This document shows positions 11,145-20,707 of a stretch of DNA of 64,000 bases, in pieces (within the stretch, counting starts at the first letter, position 1; the number at the start of each line of letters is the position of its first letter). A program made the translations under genes and the position numbers. The stretch is from positions 124,001 to 188,000 of the forward strand of contig JANFAH010000029.1 of NCBI GenBank assembly GCA_024663395.1, in the 5' to 3' direction. This DNA is from Pisolithus tinctorius (Eukaryota > Basidiomycota > Agaricomycetes > Boletales > Pisolithaceae). A model generated the notes under the pieces. That model did not search any database, was not told the origin of the DNA, and saw only the letters and a program-made list of their open reading frames with translations.

Positions 11145-11661
11145 TGTCATAGCCATGTCTCGACCCTGGCCGGACTCGGCCTTGCGCTCACTCAGTCCGG
11201 CCTTGGCCTCGCCAATCCCGTACCCCCAGTTGGTCTAGCACGGTAGACACTGCTTTGCAGTGTCTGTCATTTCGGTTAAGTCCTGTCCCCGGTCCACCTG
11301 TCCCGGTCTCTGTTACCTTAGTCATACGTTAGTAATCCTTGTCTTACCAATCCTCTTAGCAATCCTTGCGAGACCGGCATTACCGGTCTCCGTACTATAG
11401 TTACTTCTAGTATATAAACTCGTAGATACTCGGCCTGTAGACTTCAGTCTGAAATCAACTAAGTATCTCCTGATAACCCTGCCTCGGCCTCGGACTCGGA
11501 CTGAGATCCACGCAAGGGAATAGCGCTGTACCCTCAGTCGCTAAGTCCAAAACAGTCCAACCACCTGAACCCTCGACTTCACTCCTGATCCCGACCCCAC
11601 GGCTTCGCACCCGCTTTGGTCTCCAGTCCGGACTCAACCCGGACAATCCTCGTACTTAACA
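11145..11661 (+). repeat. P1 3' LTR
   Basis: This is a 517-bp direct copy of 4114-4630, ending at GTACTTAACA. It is followed by GTTGA, the right target-site copy. Its differences from the 5' LTR are almost all CpG-type transitions. Confidence 0.95.
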
Positions 11662-11717
11662 GTTGAGCACAATATACTCGCCCATCACTGACTATTACTA
11701 TTTCTAGGTACCTTATT

Positions 11718-13364
11718 TTACCTATTCCTACACCAGTTACTCTTACGAAGAGTCCCTTCCTGTTCTTCCACCACTGATAGTCTCAGCTCTTGCCATCTGT
11801 CCTGAGGGAGATCATCTCCCTCTGGGTCCAGGCCTATGTCAGCATTTGCCCACTCGACATTCTCGTCGGAGACGTTGTCTCCTCCTTCCTCCTCGTAGTA
11901 ACAGGATAGGCAATCTGCCACTCGGTTTTCTGAGCCCTTGGTGTATACTATGTTCGCATCAAAGCACGACATATAATCTATCCACCGGACCTGTCGGCTC
12001 AACAGTTTTCATTGGGTTTTGAGGTATCCCAGGGCCTCATGATCTGTCACTATCGTGAACTTAAACCTGAGGAGTTTATCCTCCCATTTTAGTAATGCTT
12101 CAATTATCGCGAGGGTCTCTTGCTCACAGGTCCTATAGTTTTGTTGGGCATCACTCAGTTTTTTTGACATGAAACCTGCTGGTCGGCAGGTCTTCCATTC
12201 GGGTCCTTGCCCATACAGTGCACCCACTCTGTAGAGTGATGTGTCGCAGATGAGCCATATTGGCTCTTCCTTCCTTGGATCTATTGGCCGCAGTACTGGG
12301 TATTTGCAAGCCAGGTCCTTAATCATCTGGAAGCATCGGTCGTGGATTTCCCTCCACAGGAACGGATGTCCATTCCTTTGTATTCCAGTTAGTGGCGTTG
12401 TGTACGCCGAAATATCTGGCATAAACTGTGCCAGGTATTCTACAAGGCCAACGAACCGTTGAACCTTGTTGAGCGACTTAGGTACTCTCCAGTTCCTAAT
12501 TCGAGACATCTTGTCTCTATCTGCATGCATGCCCTTGGCGTCAATTATGTGCCCAAGACAGTTGAGTTTCTCGGCGTATAAGTCACACTTCTCTCTTTCG
12601 AGGAAGAAGTCAGCCCAACATAGTGTTTCAAACACTATCTGGAGGTGCTGCTCGTGCTCCTCCAGTGTATCACTGTAGACAAATATATCATCAAGATAGA
12701 CGTATACAAAACGTCCTATGTGATCTCTAAAGATCACAGTCATAAGGCATTGAAATGTCACAGGGGCGTTACAATCCCCCTGCTGCATGACTTGGCTTAT
12801 AAAAGTGCTGTAAATCGTTGAGAAGGCTGTCTTCCAGACGTCTTCAGGCTCGACGCGTACCTGTTCATACGCATTCAACAAGTCGATCTTTGAGCGATAC
12901 TTTGCTCTCGCAACGTCCATCCTGATCTGGTCCTGATCAGGGAAGGGAGTTACATCCCTTATTGTATTTTCATTTCTTTTATGACAGTCAATAACTGTTC
13001 GTAGTTTGCCATTCTTCTTTGGTATACACAGCATGGGTGCGGCTTATGGGACGCTTTTTAGCACCCACCATTCCGCGTCTGTGTACTGACGGATTTTATC
13101 TGACAACTGTTGCTTTAGCGCATCAGCGCAACGAGGCAAGTGGTACGAGTACCGCTTATCCTCGTCGATCAGGGGAATCCTGTGGTTTACCTCCCATAAA
13201 GGAGGTAATTTCGGTTCAACACCTTCGAACCTTCGTCTAAACTTTTCGAACCATCGCTCCCTTAGGCGAGGTATATCTTTGTCCCCCAATGTTCTTTTTT
13301 GTATTGGTTTTATTACTGCGAGTGTAGGCTCGCTTTTCGACTCTAACCACCCTCCCCCCGGCAA
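11718..13364 (-). pseudogene. pol: Element A reverse transcriptase and RNase H
   Basis: This is the central part of the element A pol. The open segments 13364-13044, 13034-12009 and 12002-11718 are all in one frame. They are separated by a TAA (just upstream of MLCIPKKNGK) and a TGA after YLKTQ. RT shows the fingers motif MLCIPKKNGKLR and the active site VYVYLDDIFVYS. RNase H shows LICDTSLYRVGA and IVTDHEALGYL. The frame is lost at 11718, about 55 bp before the P1 insertion. Pol continues beyond P1 as the integrase at 3554-2031. Several residues are changed from the usual Ty3 consensus (for instance AYEQVRV and TFQCLMT), in line with long decay. Confidence 0.88.
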
Positions 13365-13403
13365 GCCCTCACGAGGCTGTGACAGCCTCGCAGGGCGTGC
13401 TAG

Positions 13404-14035
13404 TCATTTGTTCGAGGAGGAGGTGGCTTTAGGGGGGCGTGAGCACCCCTCTCTGGCAACCTCAGGCTCTGTGAGCATGAGGACCTTTTCGCCTGCGATC
13501 GTCATCGACTTTTCAGTGAAGTCGAGCACTACTTTGTGCTGCCTAAGGAATGGGATTCCTAGAATACAGTCGTAGCGATCGATATTAGCCACATCGAAAT
13601 AACAGTCAGTCTGTTGGTGGCCCATCTTTATCATGGAGAGTCCTCCATGTGTAATTTTCGATCAGCTACCTATGCAGCCCAATTGCAGCGTAAGCTGCTG
13701 ATTGAGCGGAAACACTTTCATCTTCGTGACCTTGGCAAAAGCTGGGCTCACAAAGTTTCCAGTGCTTCCAGTGTCGATCATCATGTAGGCTTTACAGCTG
13801 TTTATGACGGTATCTACCATTACGCACATGCGCAATTCTGGTGTAATTTGCAGGCAGGTTCCCACTTCCTGCTTAGTATGCATTGCATACCGAAAAGCGC
13901 GCGTCAGCAGCTTTGCTATCGGTTGCAAATCCATTGCAGCCATATGTGGGTTATCGCGGATGCGGTGTTCCTCGATGATTATATCTCCATGTGGTGTTTC
14001 CACCACCATATCGTCGGGGTATATCCTGACTTCAT
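13404..14035 (-). pseudogene. Element A aspartic protease region
   Basis: This is a retropepsin-like aspartic protease that cuts the polyprotein. The active-site motif MIDTGSTGNFVS is seen near 13790. The second half includes YDCILGIPFLRQH (near 13560), usual for Ty3 proteases of this type. A TGA at 13662-13664 separates the halves. The upstream part carries the second copy of the RIYPD...VETPHG motif that also occurs at 14631 (see the linker). It is in frame with the RT part, so protease and RT were one polyprotein. Confidence 0.8.
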
Positions 14036-14046
14036 TGTTATTTGGG

Positions 14047-15417
14047 TTAGGGCCGACTTATGCGACACTCAGTTGCGCAGAGCTGATCATATAGCTCCCC
14101 AGGAATATCATTCCTGGTTGGCGCAGTTGTGCACAAGCGTTGGATATCACACAATGCTTGTATCCGCTGTGCTTCGAGGGACCTGATGCGATTAGCCATC
14201 GTATGTATTGCACACCGAATGCAATCGATGTTCATACCGTGCCCCTCCATTTGGGAGCGGTCGCAATCTTCCCAGCCCCTATTGTGCTCGCAGAACACGA
14301 GTTGCGCAGGGAACTGCAGTGTGATGGTGAGCGAGGTATTCTCCTCAGCTACGGCCTCGTCAATGTGTTCCCTGCGTTGTTGGCATTCGGGGCAATACTC
14401 GGAGTGAGTAGCTCCGTAAACCGGTGACCAAGTCCAGGTCCCACCTGTGATTTCAGGTTGTTCTGCTTGACGAGGGTCTAGATCCATCTCGTCTTCATTT
14501 ATTCTGAGCAATGCACTTCTTACTATATTGTCCTCTTCTCGGGAGGAGGTCAGGTGCTCTACTGTCCCATCTCTATTTATCCACACCATTCCCCATGGTG
14601 TTTCGATGACCACTGCATCTGGATATATTCGGTCATTAGGGGTCATTATGCTCTGCAACTGTAGATCAATCATAGTGTTCCCCAAGGGCTCATCCAATGT
14701 TAATTGGGGTTGAGCTGCACGACGTACATCTTCGCGTGCTATCGATATCTCTCAAAGGGCATCCCTTCGATGTCCTTCCATACACCGGAGGCGATATGCT
14801 AGTAGGTGAAGGGCCATCCTAGTGCGCCACGCACTGATGTTTGGTGTCTCCATCGGAGCACACCTTCCATTCTCCCTACCCCTTTCATATTCCTGTCATG
14901 CATGATTCTTGTTATTTGCGAGAACCCTGACCAGAGACAGATTACCATTTAGTAGCCCTTCAGCTACATGATCCACTTGGTGGCTACACTCGTCACATGC
15001 GAACTCATGTACAGCTCCATATAGGTCCGACCAATCCCATCGATTGGTATCTTGTACCGTGTTGGGCATAGATCTGGTCGATCCATTTTCAGTTCGTGGG
15101 GCATCATTACCTGGACTGTCTTCTCGTATCAGAGGGTCATCCTCTTGCATCAAGGCATCATCCTCGGAGGGCATCTGCCCTTCCTGAACTTCTGCACGTA
15201 TTGACGTGCAATAGACCACCTCTTCCTCAAGAGGTTCATCTTCGGGATTCATTGTGCCAAAATACGCTACTGGCTCATCTTCCTCGTCTACCTCCAAGTA
15301 TGTCTCGAGGGTATCGATAAATTCGTTGGGTTCTACCGACTCTGTATTTTCGGGGGCAACCTCTGTAGTTCCCTCATATGCCTGTACCTCCTCATCATCG
15401 TCAGGGTTGTCCGGCAC
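14047..15417 (-). pseudogene. Element A gag-pol linker with a duplicated cysteine module
   Basis: One frame runs from 15417 to 14047 with two TGA stops (after NKNHA at 14896 and after RRDAL near 14752). It starts acidic and Glu/Asp-rich, then carries two similar modules about 600 bp apart. Each has W-x-W-S-x2-YGA-x-H-x3-C-x-EC (at about 15039 and 14436). Each is followed by a helical R-x-R/E-rich part (YRLRCMEGHRRDAL; NRIRSLEAQRIQAL) and then a RIYPD...VETP-G segment (14631; about 14024). This looks like an internal tandem duplication of roughly 200 residues. Two Cys pairs and His suggest metal binding, but I know no family for it. It overlaps the gag 3' end in another frame. Confidence 0.6.
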
Positions 15418-17815
15418 TTCCTCTACTTTGTCCTCTATGCATGCATGTTCGTGCTCTGCGTCCTCTCGGATGTCGACTGCATATAGCCACGGCTTTGCCT
15501 TTATCCTTGCAAGGAAGGGGACAACTCGGCGCCATGTGGCCTTCTCTGTTACAATTGTAGCAGGTGATACCTGTTAGAAACTTCTGGGGTTGCTTCCCCC
15601 TGTCATATGAGCGATTCTGCTCTTTCTGACGAGATTGATGGTCTGAGCCATCCCTCTTTATGAATTTATTCCCCTTTGAGGGGGGATTTGTCTTTCGTCG
15701 ATAAAGGGTGTCCCCTTTCTTTATGTACTTAAAGTTCTCAGTTGTTGGAGAGTTATGATCGCCCTTCCTCCCGTGTGAGTGTGAACCACTTTGTCCTTGG
15801 AAGGATTTCCCTCCAGGGCCAGTGTGGCTCGATCTCATATGCATATTTATTGCTTTTTGCGCCGTTTCCATGTGGCGCACTTCTTCGAGGATCTCCTCGA
15901 TCATCGAGTGTTCAGCTGAAATTCTGCGAGCTTCAAATATACTCTTGATTATCGTATGCAGTAATCCATGCAAGAACTTCCTCCAGAATGAATAATCATC
16001 TGGAGGTTGCACCATTCGGTGTGCGCGACATTTTAGGTCGTTGTAGAATGCGAGAGCCCCTTTCTCATATTCATATCTTGTGCGGTTGAATTGATCAGCT
16101 GCGTTCTGTGCGGATGCTTCGTGGACGAATTGTTTGAAGAGTCCACAGATCAGGTCCTCGAAGGACCAGTCCCTAATCTGCCTGTTAGGGGATTCGACCT
16201 CCTGGTCATACCATTGGGAGGCCAGCCCCTCCAAGTATGTGTAGGTGTACAGGACCCTGTCCGCATCGCTGTCCGGGCCTGTCACTTTGAACATACGGAA
16301 GTACTTGAGCAGTTGTCCTAGCCAGTTGTCGAACTCCTCGAGGTCATCCTGGCCTTTATATTTCCCTGGCTTTGGGACACCCATGGCTTTAACCTCTGGT
16401 CCCAATTGTCCTGTGGGCTGGCCCACTTGTTCCCAGATATGCTGAGCGTACCTGTGTTGCATGTAGTCGATATACCTTGTATTTCCCAGGGTGAATCCCC
16501 TTAAATAATTAGGTCGATTTCTCTGACCTCCTATGGGGCCTCCCCTGTGACCTCCACGACCATAATGATCGTTGTCATCTTTGTCATCGGAGGGGAGATC
16601 CCCTCCAGGGAAGCCTGGATCTCCTCCGTGGAAGCCACCTCCCGGTGGGCCTCCCCTATGATTCCTTCCTTCGGGGGGACCGTCCCTTGGCGGTCCATTC
16701 CCTCGTCCCAGATAGGGATGTCCATGCTCTTCACTCCTTCGTGGGGGGTTCCAATCCTCCCTGTCACTATCTCCATCACCGTCAGGGGGTCCTCCATCAT
16801 CTGGAGGTCCACCTCTGACTGCGTTCCTCGCTGCAATAGCATGGTCTTGTGCCATCTGATGGAGGATGGCTGTTCCTCTTCTAGTTCCATACATATGGTG
16901 AATGATGTCTGAGTCTCGCCCGGACAGATATGCCGGTTGATTTGGCATACTAGGAGCGAGGCCGCTCCTGTTGCCTCTACTTCCGACCAGGGCACTAACG
17001 CTTCGCCCTGTTGGTAGCCTTCCTGGGGTTAAATACCCCTGTGTTGAATGGTGTTCTCGTTCGTTTGTATGGATTTCTCTCGAGGCAGGTCTGTCCTGCA
17101 GGGCAGGGGTGGTTACCTCTTCCCTCTTTGTTGCTGTCCTAGTGTCTGGGCTGCTAGCCCTACTAGTTTGTTCCTCAAGGTTCTCAATCGTGAGCGCTCG
17201 TCTGATACACTCTATCATATTGGCGTGATGCTCGCCTGGGTCTATCCCATGGTTATGGAAGCTTTTGGGTCCATACCCGTAGTCTCTCCATTGCTGCTGG
17301 ATATTTTCCAGAAATTCGTTCATAGCCGCTAAGGCTACCCGAGGATCGAAAGGAACTTCCTTGTCGATTTCTCTCATTGAAGGCATCTCGCCTTCAATGT
17401 ACACTCGACTTAAGGGGTTCTTGATATCCTGAGGATTGTTTGGGTTTTGCATCACCTGTGAGTTCTCTAATTCGGATGGTTGAGGAGTCAATGGACTCAT
17501 CACTTCGACAAATACCTCTGCCGGGCTCGCTTCCCTCATACCTCTCTCGGTACTTTCTTCCATTGTTACTGACGCTTGGAACTCTCCAGGCATGGGTGCT
17601 TCGTTTTCGGGCCACATAGTGCCTGCTTCTTGATTAGTGCCCTGCACTATGATCCTTGAGGTTGGATCCTCTTTTTGTTTGTTTTTCTTATCCTTTCGGA
17701 CCTCGGGAGGTCCTTTTTCCTTCTGATGATTATTTTCGTCTGGAGGGGGTTCACCCCCTCCATCGGGCAATTTAGTCGCCGTTGCTCTTGTGTAAGAGCA
17801 GGTTGTGCACGTCAT
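15401..17815 (-). CDS. gag: Element A Gag
   Basis: This is the structural protein of element A, an unbroken 804-codon frame starting 30 bp downstream of the 5' LTR. The N-terminal half is hydrophilic, with a very Gly/Pro/Asp-rich stretch (GGPPDDGGPPDGDGDSD). The capsid domain lies at about residues 480-640 (YTYLEGLASQWYDQE; RTRYEYEKGALAFYNDL). A CCHC knuckle is near the C terminus (CYNCNREGHMAPSCP). The capsid helix pattern and knuckle are typical of chromoviral Gag. The linker ORF begins in another frame just before the stop, so pol expression would need a frameshift or was broken by mutation. Confidence 0.88.
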   Translation of the reverse strand: MTCTTCSYTRATATKLPDGGGEPPPDENNHQKEKGPPEVRKDKKNKQKEDPTSRIIVQGTNQEAGTMWPENEAPMPGEFQASVTMEESTERGMREASPAEVFVEVMSPLTPQPSELENSQVMQNPNNPQDIKNPLSRVYIEGEMPSMREIDKEVPFDPRVALAAMNEFLENIQQQWRDYGYGPKSFHNHGIDPGEHHANMIECIRRALTIENLEEQTSRASSPDTRTATKREEVTTPALQDRPASREIHTNEREHHSTQGYLTPGRLPTGRSVSALVGSRGNRSGLAPSMPNQPAYLSGRDSDIIHHMYGTRRGTAILHQMAQDHAIAARNAVRGGPPDDGGPPDGDGDSDREDWNPPRRSEEHGHPYLGRGNGPPRDGPPEGRNHRGGPPGGGFHGGDPGFPGGDLPSDDKDDNDHYGRGGHRGGPIGGQRNRPNYLRGFTLGNTRYIDYMQHRYAQHIWEQVGQPTGQLGPEVKAMGVPKPGKYKGQDDLEEFDNWLGQLLKYFRMFKVTGPDSDADRVLYTYTYLEGLASQWYDQEVESPNRQIRDWSFEDLICGLFKQFVHEASAQNAADQFNRTRYEYEKGALAFYNDLKCRAHRMVQPPDDYSFWRKFLHGLLHTIIKSIFEARRISAEHSMIEEILEEVRHMETAQKAINMHMRSSHTGPGGKSFQGQSGSHSHGRKGDHNSPTTENFKYIKKGDTLYRRKTNPPSKGNKFIKRDGSDHQSRQKEQNRSYDRGKQPQKFLTGITCYNCNREGHMAPSCPLPCKDKGKAVAICSRHPRGRRARTCMHRGQSRGSAGQP

Positions 17816-17846
17816 TGCGAATACTCGTTAACGCACTTCAAAAAAT

Positions 17847-18043
17847 TGTAAGGTTGTAGTGGAATTGCCTCAAGCTCACATGCGCGAAGTGTACTGTATG
17901 GTATTCGCACAGTAAGACGTAGAGACAAAAAAGATTCCTTCTAAAATTTTCAAGGCAATACTTATATATGAGGAGGCATGTGATACCTCGGTATCACATG
18001 CCCATACTAAGTAGCTACTATGTTCGGGGTATAACCCCTAACA
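17847..18043 (-). repeat. Probable 5' LTR of element A
   Basis: Read on the minus strand, this 197-bp block starts TGTTAGGGG, ends CCTTACA and carries a TATA-like CATATATAAG. It also has a near-perfect palindrome (TGTGATACC facing GGTATCACA) at 17990-18000. It ends just before the gag start. Only one copy is in the window, so limits rest on TG...CA ends and on likeness to the ends of the element B LTR. Confidence 0.55.
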
Positions 18044-18690
18044 GAAAAGTCCAAGTAGCTGTATAATATGAGCTAGATGGCTTAGATAACAATGATAAAA
18101 AAATGAAGGGAATGAATTGTTCGTCCCAAGGGATTCTGGACTGTTGGGACTAGAGGGTGGGACCCAGCACTTTGTAGTGGTAGTGATTCATGATGTGCAC
18201 AGTGTGGTCTGCAGAGTAGTACTGGTGATGCGAGTGGTGCGAGCGGTATATGTAGTTCATGCACAGCAGAAATGCGAGACGTGCAGTGTAGACAAAGTGT
18301 AAAGGAAACTCGTGGTGACCTTCTGAGTGCCAAAAGGTATCATTCTGTACCTAAGTACAGGGCTTTATAGTCCAGGCAAACCCAGAACCTAAGTAAAACA
18401 GAGTACAAGTAAGGAAAAGCTGTGCGACAGTGCATACACATAAGACAGGACAAGCTGGAACAGAGACCGAGGGTATACTACTAACAAAAAGGAAGAGAGA
18501 CTGCAGTAAAACAAAGGGTCCGAGGGAAAGGAAGGGACCGGAGCACAGCAGCTGTGGGTATAGCATTGCGTGAGAGGGAGCAAGGGCGTGGGAAGGTAGC
18601 GTGTGAACTATGGCAAACGTGAGAGGGGAGCAGACATAATAGTAGTCACGGAATGGTTAATGATAGGGGCTTATGCATCCAGGGAGTGCA
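18044..18690 (-). repeat. Possible old 3' LTR of element C
   Basis: No gene is seen. Read on the minus strand, CTATAAAGCCCTGTACTTAGG (18345-18365 on the plus strand) resembles TATAAATCACTGTACTTAG in the candidate 5' LTR at 24.3-24.9 kb. Otherwise the two blocks are too diverged to align by eye. Limits are unknown. Confidence 0.3.
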
Positions 18691-18691
18691 G

Positions 18692-18750
18692 ATTCCTCAC
18701 ACCTGCAGGGGACTTAGATGCTGACCATCCCCAGTCAGCCATGTGGCATG
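18692..18750 (+). repeat. Direct repeat flanking the antisense gene of element C, copy 1
   Basis: CCTGCAGGGGACTT and CCCCAGTCAGC, separated by about 14 bp, recur in the same order at 20512-20575. The two copies flank the gene at 19013-20120. Confidence 0.6.
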
Positions 18751-19012
18751 GAGGACATAAATAGCTTGCTGTGTGGTGATGGCAACAGTGTGGTGCCGAG
18801 GGTTTGAGAACACCGGATGATCCTGCATAGAAGCGAAGCAAGCATGGAGCCAAGGAACACGAGGAGACTGTTGAATGCCGCATATAGGTGTCTGGACCGA
18901 TGACATAAGCACCTTGTGGCTGCTAAGTATATAATTGTTAGTGCGTGGCTCAAACCTTCACATTGACTTGATTCTTTCCTCCCCTCCATCCATTGCATCT
19001 AATACTCTCACC

Positions 19013-20120
19013 ATGTCTGCCAACCGTGCCCCCTGCCTGTCCCAGCTTGTACACACAGCCACCCCCAACCCAATCGAAGCAGAGAAGACCGCTTTAAAGG
19101 TGAAGTTCATTGTTGCCTCCGTGGCTCTGGTTGCTGAGGCGAGGTGCCTCCCAGATGACAAGGAGGAGCTTTGGGAGGAGAAGGTCATGTGGATGCACTG
19201 ATGGGAGGAGAGAACAGTAAGTGGGCAAGCCGTCTGAGACCCGTGGTATTGACTGTCTTCTAGGGGGAGGTGTACCCCATCATCGAGCGTGGGCAAGAAC
19301 TGGGCATCGACACCAAGATAGATGCAGCGGATGGACCTGCTATTGCAGAGGCTGATGAGGCCTATGAGAGGTGGGTGGCCAAGGAGATTGCATGCAGAAA
19401 GGCCGACGAGGACATGCGGATGGGTGAGGAGGCTGTGCAGGCTGTTGGTGAGCAAGGTGTGAGTGTCGTGGTGCCAGTGGTGACAGAGAAGATGTTGCAT
19501 GTCAAGGTTGTAGCCTGGCTGGTTCGAAAGGTGAGTGCACGGGTAGTATGGTGGTGCAATAACGGCTGACACCGGAGTCCCAAGCGATCGCAGCAGACTA
19601 TTGCTGAGAGCGAGGACAAGGGCAAGCCAAAGATCAATGTCCCACCCGGTTCGATTCTCCACAAGGTGCCCTGCATGCATTGCCTGGTCAGGAATGCCGC
19701 GTGCATGGGTCCTGCCAGCCACACATGCAATGGCTGTGCGTGGATGAAGCAAAGGTGCAAGAAGTCAGCGAAGGCCATGGGGAAGAGAGTGCAGGCAGGC
19801 GCATCAGTTGGTAAGTAGTGTCTCCATCTCAGGAGGTGTGGAATTAACGGTCCGCAGCCCAAGCTTCGAAGACCATGAAGGCTGGCCCTTCCAATAGGAC
19901 TGTTGATGATGATGACAACAAGGTGGAAGTGGTTGAGAGATACATGCATGTGAAGGGGAAGGCACCTGTGCGCAGTTGGCTCAATGCCAGGGTTGTGGCC
20001 GACCTCTCACAGTTGCTGAGGCTGTGGAGTTGCAGGCCACATACCTTTGCCTGCAGGTGCGCGTCGATCAACTCGCCAAAGCTCTGGAGAAGATTGGGGA
20101 AGGGACTGTTTATTGGGTAG
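19013..20120 (+). pseudogene. Antisense spliced zinc-cluster gene in element C
   Basis: A four-exon gene opposite to element C: 19013-19216, 19264-19530, 19594 (or 19585)-19810 and 19858-20120. The introns are about 46-63 nt with GTAAG or GTGAG donors and AG acceptors, and the frame is kept across all three. Exon 1 carries a TGA at 19199-19201. Exon 3 encodes six cysteines spaced C-X2-C-X6-C-X7-C-X2-C-X6-C (CMHCLVRNAAC then CNGCAWMKQRC), the Gal4-type Zn2Cys6 spacing, followed by Lys/Arg. In exon 4 the helical tail (LQVRVDQLAKALEKIG) is in another frame, so a frameshift is also present. The parallel with the antisense gene of P1 in place, strand, splicing, cysteines and helical tail is striking. 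Function unknown. Confidence 0.65.
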
Positions 20121-20511
20121 CTGGGACAGTCTTTGTGTATCAGTTGTAAGGAGACAGAAAGAGAATGGAAAGAAAAATAGATCAAGGGGTGCACGCTGAC
20201 TGTGCAATCGAAGAAGAAATGCACAGGGTGGTTGCGAGGATCCGCGGTATAGGGTGGCTGAGGACGGCATCAGTGAGACTAGTAAGAGAGATAGGAGAGA
20301 CGTTGTTTTGGCTATATACTTATTCAGTGTTTTGTTATTTTTCTGGACGGTTTTGGACTTTTTGTAAGCGGTTTTTTATGTTTTTTTGAGCGAGGACTAG
20401 CTATCAGTAGAATCACTGGACGAAACCTGGGGTGGAATAGAGGTCTCCGGACGAAACCCAGGGTAAAACAGATAAAAGGAAATGAACTATGTCTGATATC
20501 AGGTGGATCAA

Positions 20512-20575
20512 GTGGTATGCTGGTCACCCCTGCAGGGGACTTTGAATGCTGACTGTCCCCAGTCAGCATGGGAGA
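20512..20575 (+). repeat. Direct repeat flanking the antisense gene of element C, copy 2
   Basis: It matches 18692-18750 over CCTGCAGGGGACTT and CCCCAGTCAGC. Here the first block is part of a 12-bp palindrome, CCCCTGCAGGGG. Confidence 0.6.
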
Positions 20576-20707
20576 AGGAATGAGTGTAGTAGAAGAAGCC
20601 ACAGGGAGGTGGGTGAGGCCGCAGAAAGAGGTATGGGTATCATGGGAGAAGAGGGTATGGGGGAATAGCATGATGGACAAACTGTGGATACTGGAAAGGA
20701 CAGATAG

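Larger units (their letters stand above)
4114..11661 (+). mobile_element. Element P1: Ty3/gypsy retrotransposon with two 517-bp LTRs
   Basis: A complete-length plus-strand element bounded by direct LTRs at 4114-4630 and 11145-11661, both TG...CA (start TGTCATAGCC, end GTACTTAACA). The flanks are GTCGA on the left and GTTGA on the right, a 5-bp target duplication with one CpG-type C/T change. The order is LTR, gag, -1 frameshift signal, pol, an antisense spliced gene, polypurine tract, LTR. Pol has one frameshift and two TGA stops, so it is non-autonomous now. It sits inside element A. A solo LTR of the same family is at 30112-30639. Confidence 0.95.
1..18043 (-). mobile_element. Element A: Ty3/gypsy LTR retrotransposon, split by P1
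   Basis: A minus-strand chromoviral-type element in the order 5' LTR (17847-18043), gag, acidic linker with a duplicated module, aspartic protease, reverse transcriptase, RNase H, then integrase with chromodomain (3554-2031). The RNase H and integrase halves are separated by element P1 (4114-11661), inserted in the opposite orientation. Remaining A sequence is about 10.5 kb. The left limit is uncertain because no 3' LTR was found. The protease-RT-RNase H part stays in one frame with TGA and one TAA interruption. The copy is not functional. Confidence 0.75.

Noticed and set aside
16531..16995. Second frame within element A gag
   Set aside because: It is a shadow of the Gly/Pro/Asp-rich gag region in another frame.
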